Below, piece after piece: positions 7,345-14,731 of a stretch of DNA of 17,469 nucleotides (positions are counted from its first letter, which is position 1; each line of letters opens with the position of its first letter). Source of the DNA: CAZIPZ01 sp964541075 (GTDB lineage: Bacteria > Acidobacteriota > Terriglobia > 20CM-2-55-15). Position numbers and translations under genes: made by a program. Where the stretch lies: NCBI GenBank assembly GCA_964541075.1, contig CAZIPZ010000075.1, forward strand, positions 1 to 17,469, given 5' to 3'. Below the pieces are notes generated by a model. The model was not told where the DNA came from and made no database searches. It saw only the letters and a list, made by a program, of their open reading frames with translations.

Positions 7345-7764
7345 ATGAACGTGCTGGTGTCCGAGGATGATAAAGACTCGAGAGAACTGCTCAGTTGGCT
7401 TCTGCAGAAGCTAGGTTATCAGGTCGTTGCTGTTGAAAACGGCAAGCAAGCCTGGGATCTTTATCGCAAAGGTCGATTTCGCCTTGTGATTTCTGATCTT
7501 CTGATGCCGGAGCTTGATGGCATCGAACTGTGTCGTCGTATAAGAGCGCATAAGCGCACCAAGTACACCTACATTATTCTTCTCACTGCCCTCATCGGAA
7601 AAAAGGAGTTCCTCGACGGTATGGAGGCTGGCGCGGACGACTTTGTAACTAAACCATTCGATCCCGACGAACTGAAGGCACGCCTGCGTGTCGCGGAACG
7701 AATTCTGTCCCTTCAGGTCGTTTCAACGGAAGCCGCCACAGCCGATAGCGCCACATCTGGCTGA
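7345..7764 (+). CDS. Single-domain response regulator (CheY-like receiver)
   Basis: A 139-residue protein made of one receiver domain with no output domain. The acidic pocket is D8-D9, the phospho-acceptor is D51 in ISDLLMPELDG, the switch residue is T81 and the conserved lysine is K103 in VTKPF. About 20 residues after the domain (from 120) are Ala/Ser/Thr-rich and probably disordered. The ATG at 7345 starts exactly at beta strand 1 (MNVLVSEDD); the in-frame upstream codons to 7261 would add 28 residues of no receiver character and lie upstream of the candidate -10. No histidine kinase is adjacent, so this is an orphan regulator, likely working by protein-protein contact. The partner and the process controlled are unknown. 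Confidence 0.88.
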   Translation: MNVLVSEDDKDSRELLSWLLQKLGYQVVAVENGKQAWDLYRKGRFRLVISDLLMPELDGIELCRRIRAHKRTKYTYIILLTALIGKKEFLDGMEAGADDFVTKPFDPDELKARLRVAERILSLQVVSTEAATADSATSG

Positions 7765-7765
7765 A

Positions 7766-7797
7766 CCTCTGGGTTTTCTTAAATATTCAACCCAAGG
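7766..7797. terminator. Hairpin between convergent genes, possible bidirectional terminator
   Basis: CCT-C-TGGGTT (7766-7775) pairs with AACCCA-AGG (7789-7797), nine base pairs with one bulged C and a 13-base AT-rich loop. It fills the 53-bp gap between the response regulator and gcdH, where both transcripts end. Only a distant T5 run (7813-7817) follows on the plus strand, so intrinsic termination would be weak. Confidence 0.4.
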
Positions 7798-7817
7798 ATG
7801 GAGGCTCGGAAGTTTTT

Positions 7818-8984
7818 CTACTGAAAAGCGGAAAGACCTGTAATGTGCTCTCCGAGAATGAGGGTGTGAATGTGATGCGTGCCTTCGTAGGTGTACACCG
7901 ATTCGAGGTTGCACATGTGCCTGAATACGGGATACTCCAGCGTGATTCCATTAGCTCCCATCAAGTCTCGAGCCAGTCTGGCTGTTTCCAGCCCAACCCA
8001 GACATTATTCCGCTTGGCCAACGACGTCTGTGCAAAGTGAAGCTTTCCTTCGTCCTTTAACTTTCCAAGTCTCCAAGCGAGCAGTTGGCCTTTCGTAATC
8101 TCCGAGAGCATGTGAGCCAGCTTATCCTGAACGAGCTGAAACTGGGCGATTGGCTTGTTGAACTGAGTTCGGCCTTTGGTGTACTCGACGGCCCACTCAT
8201 AGCAGGCCATCGCAGCGCCGAGACCGCCCCACGCAATTCCGTACCGTGCTTGGTTTAAGCACATCAATGGAGACTTCAAGCCACCGCTCTTGGGCAGAAG
8301 GTTTTCAGCCGGGATAACCACATCGTCGAGAATCAGGTCCGAGGTCACTGATGCGCGCAGGGAGAGTTTTGCCTTGATTTCAGGGGCCTGAAAGCCGGGA
8401 CGATCCGTCTCAACGATAAAGCCGCGTATATCGTTGTCCACTTTCGCCCAGACGATAGCAACGTCTGAAAATGTTCCGTTCGTAATCCAGCGCTTGGTCC
8501 CATTAATAACCCAGCCACCGTCCTTTTGGCGAGCGCGGGTCTCCATACCGCTAGGATCAGATCCATGATCGGGCTCAGTCAGCCCGAAGCAGCCTATCTT
8601 CTTGCCGGTCGCCAGGAGGGGAAGCCACTTCTTTCTTTGTTCTTCCGAACCGAAAGCAAAAATAGGGTACATCACCAGAGAGCCTTGCACGCTGACGAAG
8701 CTCCGGAGACCGCTGTCGCCGCGTTCGAGCTCTTGCATGACCAATCCATATGCGACATTGTTCATGTTGGCGCACCCATATTCTTCGGGTAGGTTGCCGC
8801 CAAGCAATCCCAAGTCGGCCATTTGTGGAATTAAATCAGTGGGAAATGTTGCTTCTTCGAAGTGTTTGTCGATAACCGGGATAACTTTTTCATCGACAAA
8901 CCGGCGCACCGTATCGCGAACCATACGCTCTTCATCGCTTAATAGGTCATCGATACGGTAGAAGTCGACACCCTTGAATGGCAT
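7818..8984 (-). CDS. gcdH: Glutaryl-CoA dehydrogenase
   Basis: A 388-residue FAD-dependent acyl-CoA dehydrogenase predicted to convert glutaryl-CoA to crotonyl-CoA and CO2 in lysine and tryptophan breakdown. It tracks the human enzyme closely: QELERGDSGLRSFVSVQ carries the residues equivalent to human E87, R94 and S98, with R94 being the side chain that holds the substrate's free carboxylate. The acyl-CoA dehydrogenase signature FGLTEPDHGSDP is at 133-144, and the catalytic base is E367 in TYEGTHHIH. Tyr366 before it matches human Tyr369, which is replaced by Val in non-decarboxylating bacterial enzymes, so a decarboxylating type is expected. The ATG at 8984 has GAGG four bases upstream; the frame extends to 9083 but that part is not dehydrogenase-like. 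It is divergent from cca over 38 bp. A close paralogue acting on another acyl-CoA is possible. Confidence 0.88.
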   Translation of the reverse strand: MPFKGVDFYRIDDLLSDEERMVRDTVRRFVDEKVIPVIDKHFEEATFPTDLIPQMADLGLLGGNLPEEYGCANMNNVAYGLVMQELERGDSGLRSFVSVQGSLVMYPIFAFGSEEQRKKWLPLLATGKKIGCFGLTEPDHGSDPSGMETRARQKDGGWVINGTKRWITNGTFSDVAIVWAKVDNDIRGFIVETDRPGFQAPEIKAKLSLRASVTSDLILDDVVIPAENLLPKSGGLKSPLMCLNQARYGIAWGGLGAAMACYEWAVEYTKGRTQFNKPIAQFQLVQDKLAHMLSEITKGQLLAWRLGKLKDEGKLHFAQTSLAKRNNVWVGLETARLARDLMGANGITLEYPVFRHMCNLESVYTYEGTHHIHTLILGEHITGLSAFQ

Positions 8985-9010
8985 GAAACCTCTGTGTTGT
9001 TGAAACAAGC

Positions 9011-9020
9011 TATTATACCA
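9011..9020. promoter_or_regulatory. Overlapping -10 elements of gcdH (-) and cca (+)
   Basis: On the minus strand 9020-9012 reads TGGTATAAT, a full extended -10 for gcdH that would give a leader of about 20 bases carrying the GAGG ribosome site. On the plus strand the same bases include TATTAT (9011-9016), 6 bases before the cca ATG, a possible leaderless promoter. The two -10 boxes share five bases, so the two starts should compete. The cca side lacks a good -35. Confidence 0.5.
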
Positions 9021-9022
9021 AC

Positions 9023-10225
9023 ATGAAACCGGACTCCGCGATTGCCATTGTCCGCAAGCTTCGCGGCCGAGGACACGAAGCATACTTCGTGGGCGGTTGT
9101 GTGCGAGATATGGTCATGGGAATCGAGCCCACCGATTACGACATTGCCACAAGCGCACATCCAGAAGAAATCATGCAACTGTTTCCGCACACGGTGGCCA
9201 TCGGCGCTCAATTTGGAGTCATCCTCGTAATCTACTATGGACACCCTTTCGAGGTCGCGACCTTCCGGTCAGATCTGGACTACGTAGATGGCCGACGGCC
9301 AACGGGAGTCGTGTTCACGCACGCTCAACAGGACGTTTTGCGGCGCGATTTTACGATCAACGGCCTGTTGTACGATCCGCTTGAGGACCGGATCATTGAT
9401 TACGTCAATGGTCAGGCAGACATTCGTTCGAAGCTGGTGCGGGCGATAGGCGATCCGATACGCCGCTTTGAGGAGGACAAACTTCGGGTCCTCAGAGCTG
9501 TGCGTTTTGGAGCGCGGTTCGGTTACTCGATCGATCCTGCTACATGGGATGCCGTCAGAATGATGGCGCCGCAAATTCATCAGGTGAGCAACGAGCGCAT
9601 TCGCGAAGAGATTACGCGCATCATGACTGAAGGTAATGCCGCCAGGGGAGCGCGGATGTTGGAAGAGTCGGGGTTGTGGAAAGAGATCCTCAGCGAGGTC
9701 GAATGGACTCAGCACCTTGATCGTTCGCTTCACATGGTGATGGCAGGCGCCGAAGCCGACTTCGCGACCGGCGTGCTGCTGCATACGACGCCTCTGCCGG
9801 CAGTTAAGGCTATCGTTGAGCGCTTGAAGTTTTCGCGGTCCGAGATGCATCATATTGTCGCCCTTGTTGAGAACCTTCCGAGATCTTTGAAAGCTCGCGA
9901 GATGACCACGAGCGGGCTCAAGCGCTTCTTCCGCATGGCGCGATTTGAGAATCACATCGAACTTGCGCGCATCTATTCAGTTGTGTCGGGTACTGGCGGT
10001 GCGGACTATGCTTTCTTGCGGCGTAAGTTTGAAGACTGGGGTGAGCAGGATATAGCGCCTCCACCTTTGATATCGGGAGAAGACTTGATCGAATTAGGTT
10101 ATCTGCCTGGTCCCCGATTCAAAGAAATCCTGGCTCGCGTCGAGGATGAGCAACTCGAAGGTCATCTCGCTTCTCGAGATCAGGCTGTTCAATTCGTGAA
10201 AAGCCGATACGGAGTGTCAGATTGA
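9023..10225 (+). CDS. cca: CCA tRNA nucleotidyltransferase (class II)
   Basis: A 400-residue nucleotidyltransferase predicted to add or repair the 3' CCA end of tRNAs. The catalytic head shows YFVGGCVRD at 21-29 and the metal-binding pair D38 and D40 in TDYDIAT. Next come EVATFR near 77, the RRDFTINGLLYDP block at 107-119, the nucleotide-recognising EDKLRVLRAVRF at 151-162, and ERIREE at 191-196. The C-terminal 200 residues are the helical body and tail that hold tRNA. Length is normal for the class II family. Poly(A) polymerase and the separate CC- or A-adding enzymes share this fold, so a split activity cannot be excluded without knowing whether a second copy exists in the genome. The ATG at 9023 directly starts the family's N-terminal helix; a frame from upstream is not needed. 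The stop overlaps the next gene by one base. Confidence 0.88.
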   Translation: MKPDSAIAIVRKLRGRGHEAYFVGGCVRDMVMGIEPTDYDIATSAHPEEIMQLFPHTVAIGAQFGVILVIYYGHPFEVATFRSDLDYVDGRRPTGVVFTHAQQDVLRRDFTINGLLYDPLEDRIIDYVNGQADIRSKLVRAIGDPIRRFEEDKLRVLRAVRFGARFGYSIDPATWDAVRMMAPQIHQVSNERIREEITRIMTEGNAARGARMLEESGLWKEILSEVEWTQHLDRSLHMVMAGAEADFATGVLLHTTPLPAVKAIVERLKFSRSEMHHIVALVENLPRSLKAREMTTSGLKRFFRMARFENHIELARIYSVVSGTGGADYAFLRRKFEDWGEQDIAPPPLISGEDLIELGYLPGPRFKEILARVEDEQLEGHLASRDQAVQFVKSRYGVSD

Positions 10226-10443
10226 TGCTGGCCGTCCTTGTATTTCTTGTTTTGAATCTCAATACAGCGACAGTAAAAGAACTCGATGCGCTTCCGGGTG
10301 TCGGACCCGCATTGGCGAAGCGCATCGTCGAGTTTCGGGAGAAAAAGGGCGGCTTCAGACGCGTCGAGGAATTGCTCGTCATTCCAGGTATCAGCGAAGC
10401 ACGTTGGAAGCGGATTGTTCCGCTAGTTGAAGTCAAGAAGTGA
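10225..10443 (+). CDS. Small helix-hairpin-helix (ComEA-like) protein
   Basis: A 72-residue protein: a short hydrophobic N-terminus (MLAVLVFLVLNLN) followed by a tandem helix-hairpin-helix domain. The two hairpins are LPGVGPALAKRI at 23-34 and IPGISEARWKRI at 53-64, preceded by the NTATVKELDALPG phrase typical of ComEA-type domains, which bind double-stranded DNA without sequence specificity. The hydrophobic start could be a membrane anchor or a signal peptide, which would place it in the periplasm like ComEA of competent bacteria; it is short, so a cytoplasmic location is also possible. The ATG at 10225 overlaps the cca TGA by one base, so translation is probably coupled. The stop is 8 bases from the stop of the convergent PBP gene. 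DNA uptake is inference; no other competence gene is in the window. Confidence 0.75.
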   Translation: MLAVLVFLVLNLNTATVKELDALPGVGPALAKRIVEFREKKGGFRRVEELLVIPGISEARWKRIVPLVEVKK

Positions 10444-10451
10444 AGCAGAGG

Positions 10452-13028
10452 TTAGCGAATCGGAGAGGGATCCTTGTCTCGCCCGCCGCCTCCGAAAAGT
10501 CCGCCGAAGAATCTTCCAAGGCCTCGTACGACCGTTCCCATGCCCCGTCCTGCATCTTCGACCCGATCACCCACAAAGCCGGAAATACTGAAACCATGTA
10601 AAGGGCAGTACGCTACGGGTGCGGTGCCAGCAATGAATGCCTCGTCAAATGTACTCAGACAGGAAGGATTCGCAAGCATCAAGCTCTCTTCATCTATGCG
10701 CGCGAGTTGGATGCCGCTGGGCGGTTCAAAGTCCACGGCCTCGGGATCGCGTGGCGGATGAATCGCCGTAGCCTTGATCATGAATTCCGTCCAGATCGGA
10801 AGCGCCGAACGTGCGCCCTCCAAGTTCAAATCGCTGTTGTCGTCAAACCCGACCCATGCGATGGCAAGGAAGTCTTTTGTGTAACCCGCAAACCAACCAT
10901 CCCTTGACGTTCCGGTTTTGCCGGCGGCCGGCAACTGAAAACCACGTGCACGAACGCCAGCGCCGGTGCCTGAGTTGATCACGCCTTGCATAAGATGCGT
11001 CATCAGATATGCGAGTTCGGGTCGTACGACCTCTTGTGGGGCGTACTTATAGGCCTTGACCGTCTGACCGTCCCCACCAACCACTCGCAGCAGAGCGTGA
11101 GGCTCCATACGCTGCCCTTCGTTAGCGAACACTGTATATGCCCCGGCCATCTCCAACGGTGTCACTTCGAACGCTCCAAGGGCGACCGAAGGATATCCCT
11201 TGATCTTGGCATTAAGACCGGATCGCCGTGCGAAATTAGCCACACGCTCATATCCGATCTTCTCTGCGACCTTGATCGTCGGAACGTTCAACGAATGCTG
11301 CAGGGCCGTTCGCACCGTCACAAGGCCCCGATATTGCTGCTTATAGTTGTTTGGTTCATACGTGCGGTCCGTCTCATAAATGAACGTGGTCGGTTCATCC
11401 ATGAATGACGTAAGAGGAGTGATCACCGCGTTCCGGTCAAGAGTACTGAAGTGAGGCCCTGAATCCAGGGCCGGTTCTGACGTCGGCGCTGAAGAATCAG
11501 TCGAAGTCTCCGGTTCCGTTGGTTCAGTCGGTAGAGGTGCGTGACCGTCAAACGCTGTTTCGAACGCAGCCGCATACACAAATGGCTTAAAAATTGATCC
11601 TGGCTGACGAAATGCTTGTGTAATGCGGTTGTATTGGCTGGTTCCATAATCGCTTCCACCCACCATCGCCTTGATTTCACCGGTGTGTGGATCCAACGCG
11701 ATAAGCGCCGCCTGAGGACGCGGCATAGGAGGAGGGTTCTTTCGTCCTTTATAGCGGGCGTCTAATTGGTCTTGGGCAAACTTCAACCCGTTTTCAACAG
11801 CCTGAACCGCTGCTTTCTGAAGATCAGGATCGAGGGACGTATAAACGCGAAGGCTGTTGCTCACCAGTTCTTCTTCAGAGAAGTCTCGTCGAAGTTCCTC
11901 GCGAATGAAGTCGACGAGATAAGGGGCGTCTGTCGCGTCCAATTTCATCGGCGCGACCTTTACATCCGCTGCTTTTGCGGCCTCCAACTCTTCGTCGGTA
12001 ATCGAGCCGATAGTGCGCATCGTAGTTAAGATCGAATTGCGCCGCTTCTTCACATCTTCCGGATGTTTGATCGCCGAAAATGCTCCATTGGGAGCAGGAA
12101 TGATAGCGACCAGCGTGGCGGCCTCCGGAAGCGTCAAGCCACTGAGATCCTTGCTGAAGTATGCTGCGGCGCCCTCCCCAAATCCGTGAATGCTGAATGA
12201 GCCGCGTTCGCCAAGGTAAACTTCATTCGAATAAAGAGTGAGGATCTGTTCTTTGGTCAACCGCTGCTCAAGTAGCAGCGCGATGAATATTTCATTGAGT
12301 TTTCGCCTGACCGAACGATCGGGAGTAAGAAAGAAATTGCGCGCGAACTGCTGAGTCAGGGTGCTGGTTCCCCGCATGCGATCCGAGTCTCTTAGACTCT
12401 GAAAGACCGCGCCGGTCAGTCGGACAGGGTCAATTCCCCAATGGCTGAAGAAGCGCTGGTCCTCGGACGCCAGCAGAGCATTGACGAGATGCTTAGGTAG
12501 TTCAGTGAATTCAACAATTCGTCTCTTCTGCCGTGTTTCGTCAAACAGGTTCGTGACGAGTTCGGCAGGCAGCCACGCCTCCTCATCTACGCCCCCGCGG
12601 AGCTTTACAATGCGCCGAAGGGAATTCTTCTGGAATTCCAGCCGTAAGCTGTCTCCAACTCTTGGGAGGATGGTGACCTGGTTTCCGTCAACAGTATAGG
12701 ATCCATCGTCAGATCCGCCCCTTTCCTGCGTGTCAAGTCCGGCGCGCTGCAAGCGCGTAACAACTTCGTCAGGCGTCAGTTTCTGCCCGGCATAGATTCG
12801 AAATGGCGCAGCGTAGATCTGTGCAGTGTTCTTGAACACTTCGCCATTCAGTCTGCGATCGATAACCTTCGAGTAGAAGTTGTAGTAGTAAAGGAAGCCA
12901 GCCGATAGGCCAATGCAGAAAAAAAGGAATGCGGCCAGAGAGATTTTGAAAAAGGAAGAGCGCAGCCAATCTTTGGAGTTCTTGTTATTCTTAACTTTCT
13001 CAGGACGTTGAGGCTTGCGTTCAGCCAT
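10452..13028 (-). CDS. Class A penicillin-binding protein (PBP1a/1b type)
   Basis: An 858-residue bifunctional peptidoglycan synthase: a basic cytoplasmic tail, one membrane anchor (about 27-50) and a periplasmic body. Residues about 70-165 resemble the UB2H-type pre-domain of PBP1b. The glycosyltransferase (GT51) domain spans about 175-350, with catalytic E189 in EDQRFFSHWG and the RGTSTLTQQFARN motif at 219-231. The transpeptidase domain carries S478-x-x-K481 (GSIFKPF), S579-L-N581 and K704-TGT. Between SxxK and SLN lies a Pro/Thr/Glu/Ser-rich insert at about 496-530 that is not part of the usual fold. A C-terminal section has two cysteines (C790, C808) and ends in a Gly/Phe-rich tail. The ATG at 13028 lies 7 bases after a TATAAT box. 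No lipoprotein activator gene is adjacent. Confidence 0.9.
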   Translation of the reverse strand: MAERKPQRPEKVKNNKNSKDWLRSSFFKISLAAFLFFCIGLSAGFLYYYNFYSKVIDRRLNGEVFKNTAQIYAAPFRIYAGQKLTPDEVVTRLQRAGLDTQERGGSDDGSYTVDGNQVTILPRVGDSLRLEFQKNSLRRIVKLRGGVDEEAWLPAELVTNLFDETRQKRRIVEFTELPKHLVNALLASEDQRFFSHWGIDPVRLTGAVFQSLRDSDRMRGTSTLTQQFARNFFLTPDRSVRRKLNEIFIALLLEQRLTKEQILTLYSNEVYLGERGSFSIHGFGEGAAAYFSKDLSGLTLPEAATLVAIIPAPNGAFSAIKHPEDVKKRRNSILTTMRTIGSITDEELEAAKAADVKVAPMKLDATDAPYLVDFIREELRRDFSEEELVSNSLRVYTSLDPDLQKAAVQAVENGLKFAQDQLDARYKGRKNPPPMPRPQAALIALDPHTGEIKAMVGGSDYGTSQYNRITQAFRQPGSIFKPFVYAAAFETAFDGHAPLPTEPTEPETSTDSSAPTSEPALDSGPHFSTLDRNAVITPLTSFMDEPTTFIYETDRTYEPNNYKQQYRGLVTVRTALQHSLNVPTIKVAEKIGYERVANFARRSGLNAKIKGYPSVALGAFEVTPLEMAGAYTVFANEGQRMEPHALLRVVGGDGQTVKAYKYAPQEVVRPELAYLMTHLMQGVINSGTGAGVRARGFQLPAAGKTGTSRDGWFAGYTKDFLAIAWVGFDDNSDLNLEGARSALPIWTEFMIKATAIHPPRDPEAVDFEPPSGIQLARIDEESLMLANPSCLSTFDEAFIAGTAPVAYCPLHGFSISGFVGDRVEDAGRGMGTVVRGLGRFFGGLFGGGGRDKDPSPIR

Positions 13029-13212
13029 AGCGCGAATTATAGCACCTTGCCAGATTTGGACCTCAAGCGTTGCAGGTTGGGCGCCAACTCAAATCCTGGT
13101 TATTCCGCGGTCTGCGGGCTCTTTTGTTGTGGGTTCCGTGAATCGGGCGACAATGGTTCGGCCAGCGCGTCCCTGGATAAGTGGAAAATTTCCTCAATGT
13201 TTGGACATCGAT
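13029..13212. other. 184-bp divergent intergenic region, PBP / aldehyde dehydrogenase
   Basis: The left part holds the PBP promoter. A perfect inverted repeat GTTGG-GCG-CCAAC lies at 13076-13088, upstream of that promoter, and could be a regulator site. On the plus strand toward the dehydrogenase no clear promoter is visible; GATAAG at 13176-13181 is the best -10-like hexamer. The dehydrogenase frame is open through this region but the translation is not enzyme-like. Confidence 0.45.
13036..13066 (-). promoter_or_regulatory. Promoter of the PBP gene (extended -10, leaderless)
   Basis: On the minus strand 13044-13036 reads TGCTATAAT, the same nine bases as at the coiled-coil gene, and again exactly 7 bases precede the ATG at 13028. 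A TTGAGG (13066-13061) lies 19 bases upstream as a possible -35. No Shine-Dalgarno fits in the 7 bases, so a leaderless message is expected. Confidence 0.7.
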
Positions 13213-14655
13213 ATGAAAAAGGTTCAACTGTACATCGGCGGCCAGTTTATGGATGCTGCCGGCGGCAAGACGTTCGAAACACGCAACCCTGCCACGGATG
13301 ATCTGATCAGCCTCGTCGCGGACGCTTCACGGGATGATGTGGATCGAGCGGCGCGCGCAGCGCGGGACGCATTCGACAACGGGCGCTGGCCGCGAATGAA
13401 GAGTGTGGAACGGCAGCGGGCTCTCCACCGGATCGCAGATGCGATGGAGCAACACAAGGAAGAACTGGCGCGTCTTGAATCCATGGATACGGGCAAGCCG
13501 ATTCGTGAAAGCTTGAATGGAGACATACCCAGAGCAATAGCATCGTTCAGGCTGTTTGCAGACTATCTTACGACCCTGGGGTCGGAATGCTTCCCGATGG
13601 ATGGCGCTGCCCTCAATTACGTGATCCGCGAACCGATCGGCGTCGCTGGTCTTATTACGCCTTGGAACTTCCCTCTGATGATCTTATGTTCCAAACTTGC
13701 ACCGGCGTTGGCGGCGGGAAACACGGTCGTTGCGAAGCCCGCTGAATGGACTCCAATGACAGCCGCACGCCTTGCTGAACTGATCGCAGAATCCGACCTT
13801 CCCGATGGAGTTTTCAATCTGGTGCACGGCTTCGGTTCTGGATCTGCGGGTGAAGCCATCACGACTCATTCTGAAGTGAACGCCATTTCGTTTACAGGTG
13901 AGACTTCGACCGGACAAGACATCATGGTTGCTGCGTCCAAGACTCTCAAGCGTCTTTCATTCGAACTTGGAGGTAAGGGAGCAACGATCGTTTTCGCTGA
14001 TTCCCGACTGGAAGAAGCACTCGACACAGCGCAATATGCCGCCTTCAAAAACCAGGGACAGGTTTGCACGGCCGGTTCACGAATACTGGTGGAAGAAAGC
14101 ATTTATGAGAAGTTCATTGGTGTTTTCGTGGAGCGAGCCAAGTCTATTAAATTGGGCGATCCCTTAAACCCGGCGACAGAAATGGGGCCGCTGATCCATC
14201 CGGACCATCGTCTCCGTGTTCAGGCATATCTGGACGCCGTTGCAAGGAGCGATGCGCATATCCTCTGTGGAGGAAAAACTCCATTGTCAGCGAGTTCGAA
14301 CAATTTTCTTGAGCCCACTGTTATTGCTGAAAAAAATCCAAAAGCTCGGGTATGTCAGGAAGAGATTTTTGGTCCGGTCGTCACGATCACGCCTTTCACC
14401 AGCGAAGACGAGGCGGTCGCGATCGCCAACGATACAAAGTATGGTTTGAGCGCGACGCTGTGCACGGGTGATGTTCAGCGTGCGCACCGGGTTGCCTCAC
14501 GCGTGAGGACGGGAACTGTGTGGGTGAATACATGGTCCATTCGAGACCCGCGCGTGCCCTTTGGCGGATACAAGTTCAGCGGTCTGGGGCGCGAAGGCGG
14601 TCTTCATAGCCTTTCATTCTTCACTGAAGCGAAGACCGTGTGCCTAAAAATCTAG
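13213..14655 (+). CDS. Aldehyde dehydrogenase, 2-aminomuconate/2-hydroxymuconate semialdehyde type
   Basis: A 480-residue NAD+-dependent aldehyde dehydrogenase with N152 (PWNFP), K175 (AKPAE), FTGETSTG near 228, E251 (FELGGKG) and C285 (NQGQVCTAG). Two blocks point to the 2-aminomuconic/2-hydroxymuconic semialdehyde group (human ALDH8A1, bacterial AmnC and XylG/DmpC): DIPRAIASFRLFA at 104-116, comparable to EIPRSVQNFRFFA of ALDH8A1, and NTWSIRD with R444 just before PFGG. The C-terminus GREGGLHSLSFFTEAKTV also fits. In this group two arginines near these positions bind the substrate carboxylate. The ATG at 13213 begins the canonical IGGQFMDA strand; the frame is open back to 13015, but that stretch overlaps the PBP start and has no ALDH character. 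The Shine-Dalgarno is weak (GGA, 7 bases away). Betaine- or other aldehyde-specific members cannot be fully excluded. Confidence 0.82.
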   Translation: MKKVQLYIGGQFMDAAGGKTFETRNPATDDLISLVADASRDDVDRAARAARDAFDNGRWPRMKSVERQRALHRIADAMEQHKEELARLESMDTGKPIRESLNGDIPRAIASFRLFADYLTTLGSECFPMDGAALNYVIREPIGVAGLITPWNFPLMILCSKLAPALAAGNTVVAKPAEWTPMTAARLAELIAESDLPDGVFNLVHGFGSGSAGEAITTHSEVNAISFTGETSTGQDIMVAASKTLKRLSFELGGKGATIVFADSRLEEALDTAQYAAFKNQGQVCTAGSRILVEESIYEKFIGVFVERAKSIKLGDPLNPATEMGPLIHPDHRLRVQAYLDAVARSDAHILCGGKTPLSASSNNFLEPTVIAEKNPKARVCQEEIFGPVVTITPFTSEDEAVAIANDTKYGLSATLCTGDVQRAHRVASRVRTGTVWVNTWSIRDPRVPFGGYKFSGLGREGGLHSLSFFTEAKTVCLKI

Positions 14656-14731
14656 CAGGATGCTGAACACCCGGTTTGCTTGGACCGAAATCACTACACT
14701 CATGCGCTGGCTACGCCGCGTTGTTCGATCG

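Noticed and set aside
8985..9083. N-terminal extension of gcdH
   Set aside because: It runs across the promoter and into cca. The ATG at 8984 has a Shine-Dalgarno site and aligns with the family start.
9269..9955. 228-codon minus-strand frame inside cca
   Set aside because: It is antisense to conserved cca motifs and has a His/Arg-rich composition typical of a shadow frame.
13015..13212. 66-codon N-terminal extension of the aldehyde dehydrogenase
   Set aside because: It overlaps the PBP start and promoter and has no ALDH similarity; the family N-terminus begins at the ATG at 13213.
14656..14731. Terminator between the convergent aldehyde dehydrogenase and ftcD
   Set aside because: Only a 4-bp CGGT/ACCG stem is visible with no T run; too weak to report as a feature.
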